This document shows positions 1-9,452 of a DNA stretch of 49,103 nt, piece by piece. Source of the DNA: Magnetococcales bacterium (GTDB taxonomy: Bacteria > Pseudomonadota > Magnetococcia > Magnetococcales > UBA8363). The stretch is taken from the NCBI GenBank assembly GCA_015232865.1, contig JADFYU010000020.1:1-49103 (forward strand), read 5' to 3'. The notes under the pieces were generated by a model. That model searched no databases. It saw only the letters and a list, made by a program, of their open reading frames with translations, and had not been told where the DNA came from. Position 1 is the stretch's first letter, and each line of letters starts with the position of its first letter. The translations under genes were made by a program, and so were the position numbers.

Positions 1-1671
1 CTGGCTCTGTTTCTGTTCGGTATGGAACAGATGGCTGACGCCTTGAAAGCGGTGGCTGGCGAGCGGATGAAAAACATCCTGGCGACGCTGACCAAAAGCC
101 GAATCATGGGGGCGATAACAGGCGCCTTTGTGACGGCCATCATTCAGTCATCTTCGGTGACGACGGTGTTGGTCGTCGGTTTTGTCACCGCCGGATTGAT
201 GTCCTTCTCCCAAACCTTGGGTATTATCTTTGGTGCCAATATCGGTACTACCATCACCGCCCAGATCGTCGCCTTTAAAGTGACTAAAGTGGCGTTGTTG
301 ATGGTCGCCGTTGGTTTCTCCATGAGTTTCATCAGCACCAAAGAGAATATCAAGCAATATGGCTTTATGTTGATGGGCCTTGGCTTGGTCTTCTTCGGCA
401 TGAATGTCATGAGCGGTGCCATGAAACCTCTGCGTTCCTATCAGCCATTCCTGGACCTGATGATCTCCATGGAGAGTCCAATGGTCGGAATATTGGTGGC
501 AGCGGGGTTCACCGGATTAATCCAATCCTCCTCGGCGACCACCGGTATTGTGATCGTCATGGCGTCTCAGGGGTTTGTCACCCTTCCGGCTGGTATAGCC
601 CTGGCCTTTGGTGCCAACATCGGTACCTGTGTTACAGCCCTGCTCGCCTCCATCGGTAAACCAAGAGAGGCGGTGCGAGCGGCAATGGCCCACATCATGT
701 TCAATACCGCCGGTGTGGTCCTCTGGTATTTCTTCATACCGATGCTAGCGGATGTAGTCACCGCGGTCTCTCCCTCTTCGGATCATCTAACCGGCATGGA
801 TAAATTGGCCGCAGACACCCCTCGTCAGATCGCCAATGCCCACACGGTATTTAATGTTGCCAACACCATGATCTTCCTGCCGTTCACGACTGTTTTCGCC
901 ACGATGATCGAGCGAATTCTGCCGGATCGGGCTGGTGGGGTCGAAGATGCTTCTTCTGCCTCAGGTCGTCCTCTCTATCTTAATGAGATCTTAATCTCGA
1001 CCCCCTCTTTGGCCTTGGATGCGGTTCGCCGTGAAATCAAAAGCCTGGGTATGCGCGTCAACCTGATGTTGACCGACGCTATGCCGTCCGTGATCAATGG
1101 CGATTTAAAAGAGCTCAAAGAGATTGAAAAACGAGATAATGAAATTGATAAAATGCACACCCATCTTATTCGTTATCTGGGCAAAATCAGTGCGACCAAT
1201 CTCAACACTCAACAGACCAATGAGTTGATGGCCCTGATCAACGTTGCAGACTCTCTGGAAGGAATCGGTGACACCATCGAAACCAACCTGGTCTATCTTG
1301 GTGAACAACGCCTGACCAAAGGTGTCGTCATCAGTGAAGCGACGGAGAAAAGCATCAACAGCTTTCACGAACTGGTCACCAAAGGTTTGGAACAATCTTT
1401 ACGGGCACTCACCGAAGATGATGTCGATGCACTCAAATCCGTTCAGGAGCTAGAAGAACAGATTGATGCCCGTATGTCTGAAGCGGCCGTACATCACGTT
1501 CAACGTTTGACCGCTGATGAACCAGGACGGGTCGCAGCCTATCAGGTGGAGATCGATATTATGGATAAACTGCGGAGAATTTTCTACGCCTCCAAAAATA
1601 TTGCCCGCCAGGCTGATCATTTAATTTCCCAGCAAAATGATCGGGCTTTTCAGCAGGCTGTTAGCAACTAG
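1..1671 (+). CDS. Na+/phosphate cotransporter with PhoU-like tail (5' truncated)
   Basis: The reading frame is open from base 1, so the gene starts left of the window; compared with its paralogue at 7578 about 54 N-terminal residues are missing. Inner-membrane sodium-dependent phosphate uptake protein of the NptA/PNaS (Na/Pi-cotransporter II) family. The family's inverted-repeat core shows as two QSSS signatures (AIIQSSSVTTV near base 140 and GLIQSSSATTG near base 525), each in a hydrophobic Gly/Ala-rich segment. The last ~230 residues are charged and helical, like PhoU, which in this family is thought to gate or regulate transport. It is followed by a hairpin, a small membrane gene and a USP gene. 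The close paralogue 6 kb away suggests segmental duplication. Family assignment is firm; phosphate as the substrate is inferred from the family. Confidence 0.9.
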   Translation: MALFLFGMEQMADALKAVAGERMKNILATLTKSRIMGAITGAFVTAIIQSSSVTTVLVVGFVTAGLMSFSQTLGIIFGANIGTTITAQIVAFKVTKVALLMVAVGFSMSFISTKENIKQYGFMLMGLGLVFFGMNVMSGAMKPLRSYQPFLDLMISMESPMVGILVAAGFTGLIQSSSATTGIVIVMASQGFVTLPAGIALAFGANIGTCVTALLASIGKPREAVRAAMAHIMFNTAGVVLWYFFIPMLADVVTAVSPSSDHLTGMDKLAADTPRQIANAHTVFNVANTMIFLPFTTVFATMIERILPDRAGGVEDASSASGRPLYLNEILISTPSLALDAVRREIKSLGMRVNLMLTDAMPSVINGDLKELKEIEKRDNEIDKMHTHLIRYLGKISATNLNTQQTNELMALINVADSLEGIGDTIETNLVYLGEQRLTKGVVISEATEKSINSFHELVTKGLEQSLRALTEDDVDALKSVQELEEQIDARMSEAAVHHVQRLTADEPGRVAAYQVEIDIMDKLRRIFYASKNIARQADHLISQQNDRAFQQAVSN

Positions 1672-1707
1672 GTCCATGTCGATGTAGTAGCACCATTCGC
1701 AATGGTA

Positions 1708-1740
1708 GGCAGGTAATCCGGATTTTCCGGATTACCTGCC
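1708..1740 (+). terminator. 15-bp perfect hairpin after the cotransporter gene
   Basis: The arms GGCAGGTAATCCGGA and TCCGGATTACCTGCC pair perfectly around a 3-base TTT loop, 37 bases after the stop codon. What follows is only a broken T-rich stretch (ACCTTCTTTC), so it may be an inefficient terminator or an RNA-stabilising hairpin before the next gene 25 bases on. Confidence 0.55.
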
Positions 1741-1764
1741 ACCTTCTTTCAGTGGAGAGCTGTA

Positions 1765-2154
1765 ATGAACTTGAGCGATAGTGACAGGAAGAGACCCGTT
1801 GCCAAACCCCAGTGGTACCAACACATATCCGCCCTCGCCATCTATTACCGTATTTTGGGGGTAAATGCGGTTGGAAAAGTGGCGGCGAAGGGGACGCCAA
1901 TCTGGTGGGTTCTGGCTTTATGTTGGGGGGGGGTCAGCTTTGTTGTTCTCTCCAACTACTATCAATCCCAGACCAATCCAATCTATATGAACGAGCTTTG
2001 GTTTTTGCTCTCCTTGATTTGGGCACAATTTGGTTTTGCTGTGGCGTTCGGAGCTTTAGCCAAGCGCAATATTCCTCTGCTTTTTGACAAGTTGTTCATG
2101 GCTGTATTTCCACCGTTGATTCTTCATTTTGCCGTCTTTACCACAATCATGTAA
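1765..2154 (+). CDS. small membrane protein, unknown function
   Basis: A 129-residue protein not recognised as a known family. It has a polar N-terminus with several basic residues and then about three hydrophobic segments (roughly residues 45-64, 78-98 and 103-127), so it is probably an inner-membrane protein. GGAG lies 8 bases before the ATG. It sits between the phosphate cotransporter and a universal stress protein on the same strand. The second cotransporter block (6681-9413) also has a small membrane protein next to a USP, which suggests a linked role, but the two small proteins are not clearly similar. Function unknown. Confidence 0.65.
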   Translation: MNLSDSDRKRPVAKPQWYQHISALAIYYRILGVNAVGKVAAKGTPIWWVLALCWGGVSFVVLSNYYQSQTNPIYMNELWFLLSLIWAQFGFAVAFGALAKRNIPLLFDKLFMAVFPPLILHFAVFTTIM

Positions 2155-2221
2155 TGATTTCCAAAACAGTGTTTTGGTTCGTTATACATTGGTTTTTTTT
2201 TAATCGAGGAGATTGATTTAA

Positions 2222-2707
2222 GTGTCTATCATATCATCAAAAAAAATATTGATTCCAATCGATTTTTCCACCGACAGTAAACTGGCTGTCGATGAAGGTC
2301 TGGCTCTGGCAAAATTGTTGGGTGCACAGGTCACTCTTCTCCATGTCATACACGACTCCCTGGAGGATCCCGGCTTCTATTTGCAAGATAAAAAACTCAA
2401 GAAACAAAAAAAGTTTTTTAAGCAGATTGATGATGCAGCAGAGGAGAAACTGACGGAGTTTATCAACAAAGAAGGGGTTAGCAAACAGGCCAAGGAACTG
2501 GGAGTAACACTTGATCTTCGTTGTCGTCGGGGTATTCCGGTTACTCAGATTATCCGACTGGCCGAAAAAAAGGATTATGGGCTGATCGTCATGGGCAGCA
2601 GTGGTCGGACCGGTCTATCACATATTCTGCTGGGTTCCGTGGCTGAACGGGTGGTGGAACGATCAACTGTTCCGGTAATGGTCGTCAAAAAAACCAAACA
2701 GAAGTAG
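2222..2707 (+). CDS. universal stress protein (UspA family)
   Basis: A 161-residue cytoplasmic single-domain USP. The first strand is ILIPIDFSTDS, and the C-terminal nucleotide-binding signature is GSSGRTGLSHILLGSVAERV, the G-2x-G-9x-G(S/T) pattern of ATP-binding USPs. A Lys-rich insertion lies around residues 58-72. The start is GTG at 2222, chosen because GAGGAG lies 10 bases upstream and the first strand begins just after it. It lies 67 bases after the small membrane gene, probably in one transcript. In this context it may sense ATP or energy state for the neighbouring phosphate transporter; that is inference. Confidence 0.88.
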   Translation: MSIISSKKILIPIDFSTDSKLAVDEGLALAKLLGAQVTLLHVIHDSLEDPGFYLQDKKLKKQKKFFKQIDDAAEEKLTEFINKEGVSKQAKELGVTLDLRCRRGIPVTQIIRLAEKKDYGLIVMGSSGRTGLSHILLGSVAERVVERSTVPVMVVKKTKQK

Positions 2708-2783
2708 ATCGGTTTTCGATGGAAATCTGGACTGGTTCAAGTCAGATGAGAACTGACAGATACGTCTACACAACGGTCTACTT

Positions 2784-4910
2784 ATGAACATTCCAACCCC
2801 ACCTACGTCATGGATTCAAAACCGTCTGATTGGGGCGGGATCTATCTGGTTGGTGGCCATTGTCGGGATTGCACTCTCCCTTATTACATTTTGGGTAACA
2901 AACCATCAGTTGACGGTCCATAAAAAAATGGATTTTCAATGGGCGGCTCAAAACCGTTTTCGAGCATTCCAGAAAGGGGCTGGAGAGAGTTTGGAAGCCT
3001 TGGGAGAGTTGCGGACCATGCTGGTCGGCTTTCCTGAGCTATCACGGGAAAACTTTCGGGTCTCGGCTTCGGCCATCTTATCCAGCCATGCCGAAATCGA
3101 CGCTTTTGTCTGGATACCGTATGACAGCACAAACTGGAAACAGGAGACCTTTCTTCAACGGAATCATGGTATGAAGGAGAAATGGGATTTGGTTCAGTTG
3201 CCAAGCCTGGCTGGATACCTTGAAAAAGCGGCACAAACCGGAAAAATGACGGCGAGCAGACGGCTTTTATCCATTGAAGATGAAGGGATAACCAGATTTA
3301 TCGCCTGCCTTCCGGTCTATCGCATCGATGCGGAACCGACCCTGCCCGCCGTGCGCAATCGGAACCCGGTTGGCTTTGTGCTGGGCATCTATCTTCTGGA
3401 AAAGCTGGTACAAACCTCCTTAGGCCCACTGGAACCCAGAGGTATTGATATTACAATCCAGGATCAGGATATCTCAGAGCGGGCTGGAGTGCTCTATGAA
3501 TATTCCAGCCGACTCAGAGAGAATGGACATCTGGCAGCCACAGACATTCCCTTACAGCCGGACATTATTATCAATGAAACGGTCGGTATTGCTGACCGCT
3601 CCTGGCGCTTTACCGCTCAGGCCACGGCTCTATTTCGCAGTGCCCAAGCCTTCAATGAAGGACCCTGGATTCTGTTGACCGAAGGGGTGCTGTTTACCAT
3701 CGTATTGGTACTCTATCTTTTTCGGCTGCAGGTAGAAATGCGTAAACGCTTGCACATTACCCAAGCTTTAACGGAGAGCGAAGAGAAGTTTCGCTCCTTG
3801 CTGGACTATTCGCCGGATTTCATCATCTCTCTGGATAAAAATGGACATATTTTGTTTATGAACCGGCCCTTTCCACACGCAAAATCCGAGATTAAGATCG
3901 GTGCCGATTTTTTAGATTTATTGCCCAAATCCCTATTCAGGAAACACACCCAGGCACTTCAGACAAGCATGGCCAATAATACTGTGGAAAACATACGCTT
4001 TTCCTTACCGGATCTGACTTGGTGGGAGGCTCGCTATATCCCGATAAATTTGGAGCATAGTGACTCCAAGACCATGCTCATCATCTCCGATGTAACCCGA
4101 GATCATGTCCTTCATGCCCAGGCCATTCGCAACGCCCGACTGGCCTCTCTCGGGGTGCTGGCCGCCAGTGTCGCTCATGAGATCAACAACCCCAACAGTG
4201 CCATTCAGTTCAACAATACCATTCTTATGCGCACCTGGGGGGACATAACCTCGGTCTTAAAACGCTACAGCGACAATATCAGTCAATATTCCCTGGGCGG
4301 CATGCCGGCAGACGAGGCTTTGGAGGCCATTCCCCGTTTGATGAACGGGATCAACAACAGCACCCAACGAATCAAAAAAATTGTCGGCAATCTGAAGCAT
4401 ATGGCCCGACAGGACAAAGGCGGCATGGATCAGGTGATCCATATCAACGAAGTTCTACAGGACGCAATTTCCATTCTGCAAAACCAGGTCAGTAAATATA
4501 CCGATTTCTGCCATTTAGATCCGGGAGGAGAGTTGCCTGTGATTCGGGGCAACGCCCAGCAGTTGGAGCAGGTGGTCATCAACATTTTACTCAACGCCCT
4601 TCAATCCCTCCCGGACCGCTCCCGCCGGGTTCAACTCTCGGCTGAGGTTGATGGGACCAGAGAGAATATTCTAATTCACATCAATGATGAGGGAGAGGGA
4701 ATTCCCGAAGAGACGTTGAACAACATTTCCGACCCTTTTTTTACCACCAAGGAGCACAGTGGCGGGACCGGTCTGGGTCTTTCCATCTCCAATGACATCA
4801 TTAGCAACCATGGGGGAAAAATCCATTTTGATTCGAAGGTTGGCGAAGGAACCCTGGTAACCATTTGCCTTCCGATCATTCCCTCCGCTTTGGCCGGGTT
4901 ACAAACATGA
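2784..4910 (+). CDS. hybrid-free sensor histidine kinase (CHASE-PAS-HisKA-HATPase)
   Basis: A 708-residue membrane histidine kinase. In order: TM1 (about 15-35), a periplasmic CHASE-like sensor (about 45-285, with an AFVWIPYD stretch typical of the fold), TM2 (about 293-315), PAS (about 330-440), a HisKA dimerisation helix with the phospho-acceptor His at about 465 in SVAHEINNP, and a HATPase_c domain with N box (NILLNALQ), DEGEGIP and GGTGLGLSIS. The H-box form HEINNP is the HisKA_4/NtrB-DctB type that usually partners NtrC-like regulators, and such a regulator follows with a 4-base ATGA overlap. The signal is unknown. Its position between two phosphate-cotransporter blocks suggests it may control them. 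Confidence 0.9.
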   Translation: MNIPTPPTSWIQNRLIGAGSIWLVAIVGIALSLITFWVTNHQLTVHKKMDFQWAAQNRFRAFQKGAGESLEALGELRTMLVGFPELSRENFRVSASAILSSHAEIDAFVWIPYDSTNWKQETFLQRNHGMKEKWDLVQLPSLAGYLEKAAQTGKMTASRRLLSIEDEGITRFIACLPVYRIDAEPTLPAVRNRNPVGFVLGIYLLEKLVQTSLGPLEPRGIDITIQDQDISERAGVLYEYSSRLRENGHLAATDIPLQPDIIINETVGIADRSWRFTAQATALFRSAQAFNEGPWILLTEGVLFTIVLVLYLFRLQVEMRKRLHITQALTESEEKFRSLLDYSPDFIISLDKNGHILFMNRPFPHAKSEIKIGADFLDLLPKSLFRKHTQALQTSMANNTVENIRFSLPDLTWWEARYIPINLEHSDSKTMLIISDVTRDHVLHAQAIRNARLASLGVLAASVAHEINNPNSAIQFNNTILMRTWGDITSVLKRYSDNISQYSLGGMPADEALEAIPRLMNGINNSTQRIKKIVGNLKHMARQDKGGMDQVIHINEVLQDAISILQNQVSKYTDFCHLDPGGELPVIRGNAQQLEQVVINILLNALQSLPDRSRRVQLSAEVDGTRENILIHINDEGEGIPEETLNNISDPFFTTKEHSGGTGLGLSISNDIISNHGGKIHFDSKVGEGTLVTICLPIIPSALAGLQT

Positions 4911-6343
4911 GTTTACGTTCGACAAATATCCTACCGGTGGTGCTGGTCGATGATGAAGAAGAGGTGCTATTCGGCTCCAGTGTTTTGTTAAAGACATTTG
5001 GCATCTCTTCTGTGGTGACCATGTCCGACGGCAATGATCTACTCCCCTATCTGGAACGAAATGCGTGCGGGGTCGTGGTTTTGGATATGCTCATGCCGAA
5101 AATATCCGGCCTTCAGTTGCTGCCACAAATCGTCCAGCGCTACCCGGAAATTCCGGTGGTGGTGATGACCGCCGCTCAGAATGTCGAAACCGCCGTGACC
5201 TGTATGAAAGAGGGGGCCTTTGACTATCTGGTCAAACCGGTGGAGGAGAGTCGGTTTATCTCCAGCATTACACGAGCCATGGAGATACGAACTCTGCGCC
5301 GTCAGGTTACCAATCTGCGAGATTGCCTGCTGGGTGGCCAACATGACCGCGGCGGAGCTTTTAGCGGGATTGTCACCAATCATCCCAAAATTGATGCCAT
5401 TTTCCAATACATTCTGGCTCTTTCCCACTCCAACGAGCCGGTTTTGATCACCGGCGAAACCGGGGTTGGAAAAGGGCTGTTTGGCAAAGCCATTCATCAG
5501 GCCAGCAACCGATCCGGAGAGCTGATCACGGTCAACGTGGCCGGGCTGGACGACAACATGTTTTCCGACTCTCTGTTCGGCCATCAACGAGGCGCTTTCT
5601 CAGGAGCGGACGGGCTGCGCGAAGGGTTTGTCGCCAAGGCCGAAAATGGCACCCTATTTTTGGATGAAATTGGTGACTTGACCAAATCATCCCAGGTTAA
5701 GTTGTTGCGACTTTTGCAAGAAAAAAACTATTACCCCCTGGGGTCCGACCTACCCCGTTTGAGCAATGCCCGCATCATCACGGCGACCAACCAAGATTTG
5801 CGCCACTTGATTGCCGAGAACAAGTTTCGCAAGGATCTCTATTTTCGACTTTCCGGTCATTGGATAGAAATTCCACCTCTGAGAGAGCGTATTGAAGATA
5901 TCCCCTTATTGATGGGGTTTTTCCTCGATGAGGCGTGTAAAGCCATGGAAAAACCGGATCTTGAACCACCACCGGAGCTGATTACCCTACTCTCGACCTA
6001 TGCCTTCCCCGGTAATGTACGAGAGATGCGCTCCATGATTTATGATGCAGTCACCCGGCATAAATCCGGGTCGATTATCGGTATGAAAAGTTTCAAGAAA
6101 GCCATGCGTGCCAACGCCATCAACCAACATGGCAACCCAGATCAGGTTGACAAACAGATTCAATCTTCATTACGCACCACAGGCCGTTTTCCAACCCTCA
6201 AGCAAGCAGAAAACCTGATCATCCAGGAGGCTCTGCGTCAAACCGGAGGCAATCAGGGAATCGCCGCTCTGTTACTGGGCGTCTCCCGCCCAGCCCTCAA
6301 TCGTCGCCTCATGCGCCTGAAGACGGAAGAGGTCAACTCTTGA
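4907..6343 (+). CDS. NtrC-family sigma-54-dependent response regulator
   Basis: 478 residues from ATG 4907, which overlaps the kinase stop as ATGA; an upstream in-frame ATG at 4865 would add 14 residues inside the kinase gene and is less likely. The order is receiver domain (acidic D15 D16, phospho-acceptor D60 in VVLDMLMP, Lys in YLVKPVEE), sigma-54 AAA+ domain (Walker A GETGVGKG, Walker B TLFLDEIGD, arginine-finger region FRKDLYFRL) and a Fis-type helix-turn-helix (GNQGIAALLLGVSRPALNRRL). The sigma-54-contacting loop reads GAFSGA instead of the usual GAFTGA. It should activate sigma-54 promoters when phosphorylated by the upstream kinase. Targets are not visible from the sequence. Confidence 0.92.
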   Translation: MSLRSTNILPVVLVDDEEEVLFGSSVLLKTFGISSVVTMSDGNDLLPYLERNACGVVVLDMLMPKISGLQLLPQIVQRYPEIPVVVMTAAQNVETAVTCMKEGAFDYLVKPVEESRFISSITRAMEIRTLRRQVTNLRDCLLGGQHDRGGAFSGIVTNHPKIDAIFQYILALSHSNEPVLITGETGVGKGLFGKAIHQASNRSGELITVNVAGLDDNMFSDSLFGHQRGAFSGADGLREGFVAKAENGTLFLDEIGDLTKSSQVKLLRLLQEKNYYPLGSDLPRLSNARIITATNQDLRHLIAENKFRKDLYFRLSGHWIEIPPLRERIEDIPLLMGFFLDEACKAMEKPDLEPPPELITLLSTYAFPGNVREMRSMIYDAVTRHKSGSIIGMKSFKKAMRANAINQHGNPDQVDKQIQSSLRTTGRFPTLKQAENLIIQEALRQTGGNQGIAALLLGVSRPALNRRLMRLKTEEVNS

Positions 6344-6680
6344 TCACTCCAGATTCGGCAACGACAGTCACGGCCTTTCGATGTTCAAGATCTCCAGCCG
6401 ATTCGGGGGTGTGCATTTTCAATAATGACAACTCCCGTTTATTTTTATTCTAACTATTTGAAATATTAGAGTTGCCCCCTATTTTTCCCGCCATACTCTA
6501 AAGCACCTCCTCCATTTGGTTACACCCCCTCTCGTTCGATCAATCCCCGATTAAATCATTATAAAGTGTTGATATTGTTTTATATTTATACAACTCCCAT
6601 CTATGGCATGGATTATGAGATGTAATAAGGCAAACCCAACGGGGATTTTCCCCTTATTCAATTTATAATGGAGATTAATC
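6344..6680. other. 337-bp non-coding region
   Basis: AT-rich from about 6420 onward. Near 6351-6410 it holds two degenerate pieces (AGATTCGGCAACG and CCGATTCGGGG) resembling ends of the palindromic repeat family seen elsewhere. GGAG at 6670 serves the gene starting at 6681. No convincing promoter or ORF was found. Confidence 0.4.
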
Positions 6681-6959
6681 ATGAACAGCCAAACCCCCTC
6701 ATCTACTGCCTGCTTCAACCAATTGAACCCCTCATCAGCATCGGTCGTCAATCGTTTTTCCACAGCGGGAAAAAAGAGTGGGATACAGGCCATCCTGGCG
6801 GTTGCTTATCTGGCCATGGCCGTTGTCGTCAACGAGACCGCAGGTACCACAGGACTGCTGACCATGGGATTTTTAACGTTGACCGCCACCTATGTTTTAG
6901 GTCGTTCCGAACTATTACGCAGAGACCAGCTGCTCCAGGATGCACGGTTGGACAGTTGA
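6681..6959 (+). CDS. small membrane protein, unknown function
   Basis: A 92-residue protein with no recognised family. The N-terminal ~30 residues are polar, Ser/Asn-rich and look disordered. Two hydrophobic segments follow (about 34-50 and 56-73), and a charged tail containing RSELLRRDQLL ends it. GGAG with 7-base spacing precedes the ATG. It opens the second USP-cotransporter block and ends 38 bases before the USP gene, so it is probably co-transcribed. It parallels the small membrane gene at 1765 by position rather than by obvious sequence similarity. Confidence 0.6.
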   Translation: MNSQTPSSTACFNQLNPSSASVVNRFSTAGKKSGIQAILAVAYLAMAVVVNETAGTTGLLTMGFLTLTATYVLGRSELLRRDQLLQDARLDS

Positions 6960-6997
6960 TCGGAATTTTTCACGCCAACCATGGAGCTGCAAACGCA

Positions 6998-7549
6998 ATG
7001 TTGAAAGATCCACCCAATGATTCATCATCTCATTCGGATGAGACTTTCTCCCCAGCATTGGAGTCCTGTTTCCTATCAGAAGGTCAACCAAAAGGTCCCA
7101 TCATGATCCCGGTCGATTTTTCTTTGGATAGCGTCGAAGCGGTAAAGCAGGGATATGCCCTGAGCGTATCGGTCAAGGAGCCGATCTACCTCCTCCATGT
7201 TATTCCAAAGCTGGAAAAAAAACCGGGGCATGGAAAAAACAAAAAGGCTGGAAAAAAATTTCGTCGCCAACGGGACCGGGCGGCTGACCAAATGGCTAGA
7301 TTTCTGCGCCAGAACAATATTCCGACAGCCTTTAAAAAGGTGGGAATCAAATATTATACGACGTTAGCCAGGGGAGAGCCTTTGACCGCTATTCTGGAGA
7401 CAGCCCAGAAAGTCGGAGCCGGATTAATCATCCTGGGTTGTGGTCGCAACTCAGGACCCTCATCCCATTTATTGGGGACAACAACCGAACGGGTACTGCG
7501 CCTTGCGCAAAGGCCGGTCATGGTTGTCAAACACCAGTTGGACCGTTAA
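6998..7549 (+). CDS. universal stress protein (UspA family)
   Basis: A 183-residue USP from ATG 6998; an internal ATG at 7103 directly before the first strand (MIPVDFSLDS) is an alternative start that would remove a polar ~35-residue tail. It carries the USP C-terminal signature GCGRNSGPSSHLLGTTTERV and a Lys/Gly-rich insertion at about residues 75-90 that parallels the Lys-rich insertion in the USP at 2222. The two are evidently paralogues. It lies 28 bases before the second Na+/phosphate cotransporter gene, so the pair is probably one transcript. Likely a nucleotide-binding cytoplasmic protein; its exact role is unknown. Confidence 0.85.
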   Translation: MLKDPPNDSSSHSDETFSPALESCFLSEGQPKGPIMIPVDFSLDSVEAVKQGYALSVSVKEPIYLLHVIPKLEKKPGHGKNKKAGKKFRRQRDRAADQMARFLRQNNIPTAFKKVGIKYYTTLARGEPLTAILETAQKVGAGLIILGCGRNSGPSSHLLGTTTERVLRLAQRPVMVVKHQLDR

Positions 7550-7577
7550 AAGTGATAACAAAAGGAGAAACACCACA

Positions 7578-9413
7578 ATGACTTTTTTTAAAATTCCATG
7601 GCTTAGACGGTTGTTACCGGTCGCCATTATTTCCATGGCTGCGGCAGCGGTATTTACGCCAGTCCTGGCCCAAGCCGGTAGCGGTGGTGCCAGCATCGAT
7701 TTCTTCACCATCACCATGAAGCTGTTTGGTGGTCTGGCCATCTTTCTTTATGGTATGGAGCGGATGGGAGATGCTCTGAAGATTGTTGCCGGTGAAAAGA
7801 TGAAACAGATTCTCGGCACCTTAACCACCAACCGCTTCATGGGTCTGATTACCGGGGCCATCGTTACCGCAATCATTCAATCCAGCTCTGTTACCACGGT
7901 TTTGCTGGTGGGCTTTGTGACGGCTGATTTGATGTCACTTTCCCAAGCCATCGGGGTGATCCTCGGGGCCGATATCGGCACCACCATCACCGCCCAAATC
8001 GTCGCTTTTAAAGTGACAAAATACGCCTCTTTGCTGATTGCCGTCGGTTTTGTCCAAATCTTCACCGCCAAAGACGAAAAGAAAAAGCAGTACGGATATT
8101 TGGTGATGGGTTTGGGTATGATCTTCTTTGGTATGGGTGAGATGAGCAACGCCATGAAGCCGTTGCGATCATACGAACCGTTCATCGACATGATGCGCAG
8201 TGTTGACAATCCAGTCATTGGCATCATGATCTCTGCCGCCTTCACCGGTTTGATTCAATCTTCTTCTGCAACCATGGGCGTCATCGTTGCGCTGGCCATG
8301 CAGGGTTTGATCTCTCTGGAAGGGGGTATCGCTCTGGCCTTCGGTGCCAACATCGGTACCTGTATGACCGCAGGCCTGGCTGCCATGGGAAAACCCCGTG
8401 CCGCCGTTCGGGTTGCTGTCGCTCACGTTACCTTTAAAATTGCCGGTGTTGCCATCGCCGTCTGGTTTATTCCACTACTGGCTGATCTGTGCCGGGAAAT
8501 TTCTCCCCAATATACCGATCTGTTGGGTCGTGATCGTCTCGCTGCAGAAGTTCCCCGACAGGTTGCCAATGCCCACACCATCTTTAACGTGGTTATGGCT
8601 TTTGGCTTTCTGCCTCTGGGTGGTCTCTTCGTTCGCTGGTGTGAATGGGTGGTTCCAAGCAAGCCCGAAAGTGAAAGCGTTGAGGAAGCCATGGCTGGCA
8701 TATCCTACTCGCCAAAATATCTGGACGAGGCATTAATCTCCACGCCGTCTCTGGCTCTGAGCCTGGTACGCCGTGAGGTCAACGTTATGTCTGACATTCT
8801 GGAAAAAATGCTTATCGGTATCCCGGATGCGGTATTCAAGGGCGATTTGGAAAAAATGAAAGAGATTGCCAAAATGGATGATCGGGTCGATGAAATTCAT
8901 CAAGCGGTCACCACCTATCTGGCTAAGATCGGCAGCGGCAATCTGCCGGCCTCTGTTGCCGATGAAGTCATGGCGACGATTACCGCAACCAGTGAGATGG
9001 AGAATATTGGTGATATCATTGAAAACAATTTAAGCCACTTGGCTGAAGTCTGCGCCAACAGCAAGGTCGTTCTCTCTAGTGAGGCCATCCAGACCCTGAC
9101 GGACTACCATAGTAAAATCTTTTCCGCCTTCAATGCCTCCGCAACCGCCTTCATCACCGACAATGAGGAGACAGCGCTGGCCGTCATGGCCATGAAGGAT
9201 GAAATCAGTCATATGGATAGCGCTTGCCAAAGCAAACAGATGGATGCCCTGCAAAGAGATGGAGAGGCGCCCATGGCGGATCTGACGGCCTACACCTTGC
9301 AGATGGATATCCGTGAAAATCTGAAACGGATCTACTATCACACCAAACGAGTGGCCAAGGTTGTCGCACGAAGTAAAGAGGCGGTTATGGCCGCAGCTAA
9401 AATAAGAACCTAG
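7578..9413 (+). CDS. Na+/phosphate cotransporter with PhoU-like tail
   Basis: A 611-residue paralogue of the partial gene at the left edge. Start ATG 7578 is chosen for AGGAG 11 bases upstream. The N-terminus looks like a signal peptide or first membrane segment ending near VLAQA. It has two QSSS signatures (AIIQSSSVTTV and GLIQSSSATMG) marking the duplicated Na/Pi core, and a PhoU-like helical tail from about residue 385 onward. Expected to take up phosphate with sodium at the inner membrane. Magnetotactic cocci are known for large polyphosphate inclusions, so two such genes may relate to that store; this link is inference. A terminator follows 40 bases after the stop. Confidence 0.92.
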   Translation: MTFFKIPWLRRLLPVAIISMAAAAVFTPVLAQAGSGGASIDFFTITMKLFGGLAIFLYGMERMGDALKIVAGEKMKQILGTLTTNRFMGLITGAIVTAIIQSSSVTTVLLVGFVTADLMSLSQAIGVILGADIGTTITAQIVAFKVTKYASLLIAVGFVQIFTAKDEKKKQYGYLVMGLGMIFFGMGEMSNAMKPLRSYEPFIDMMRSVDNPVIGIMISAAFTGLIQSSSATMGVIVALAMQGLISLEGGIALAFGANIGTCMTAGLAAMGKPRAAVRVAVAHVTFKIAGVAIAVWFIPLLADLCREISPQYTDLLGRDRLAAEVPRQVANAHTIFNVVMAFGFLPLGGLFVRWCEWVVPSKPESESVEEAMAGISYSPKYLDEALISTPSLALSLVRREVNVMSDILEKMLIGIPDAVFKGDLEKMKEIAKMDDRVDEIHQAVTTYLAKIGSGNLPASVADEVMATITATSEMENIGDIIENNLSHLAEVCANSKVVLSSEAIQTLTDYHSKIFSAFNASATAFITDNEETALAVMAMKDEISHMDSACQSKQMDALQRDGEAPMADLTAYTLQMDIRENLKRIYYHTKRVAKVVARSKEAVMAAAKIRT

Positions 9414-9452
9414 TGACAACCCAATAGCGGATAAACTACTCTTTTATCATAT

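Noticed and set aside
6351..6410. Possible further copy of the palindromic repeat after the NtrC-type gene
   Set aside because: Only AGATTCGGCAACG and CCGATTCGGGG fragments; the ends are not a proper inverted pair, so it was not listed as a repeat.
6602..6620. Possible sigma-54 promoter (TGGCATGG...) upstream of the gene at 6681
   Set aside because: The -12 element does not have the GC core at the right place, so it does not fit the consensus.
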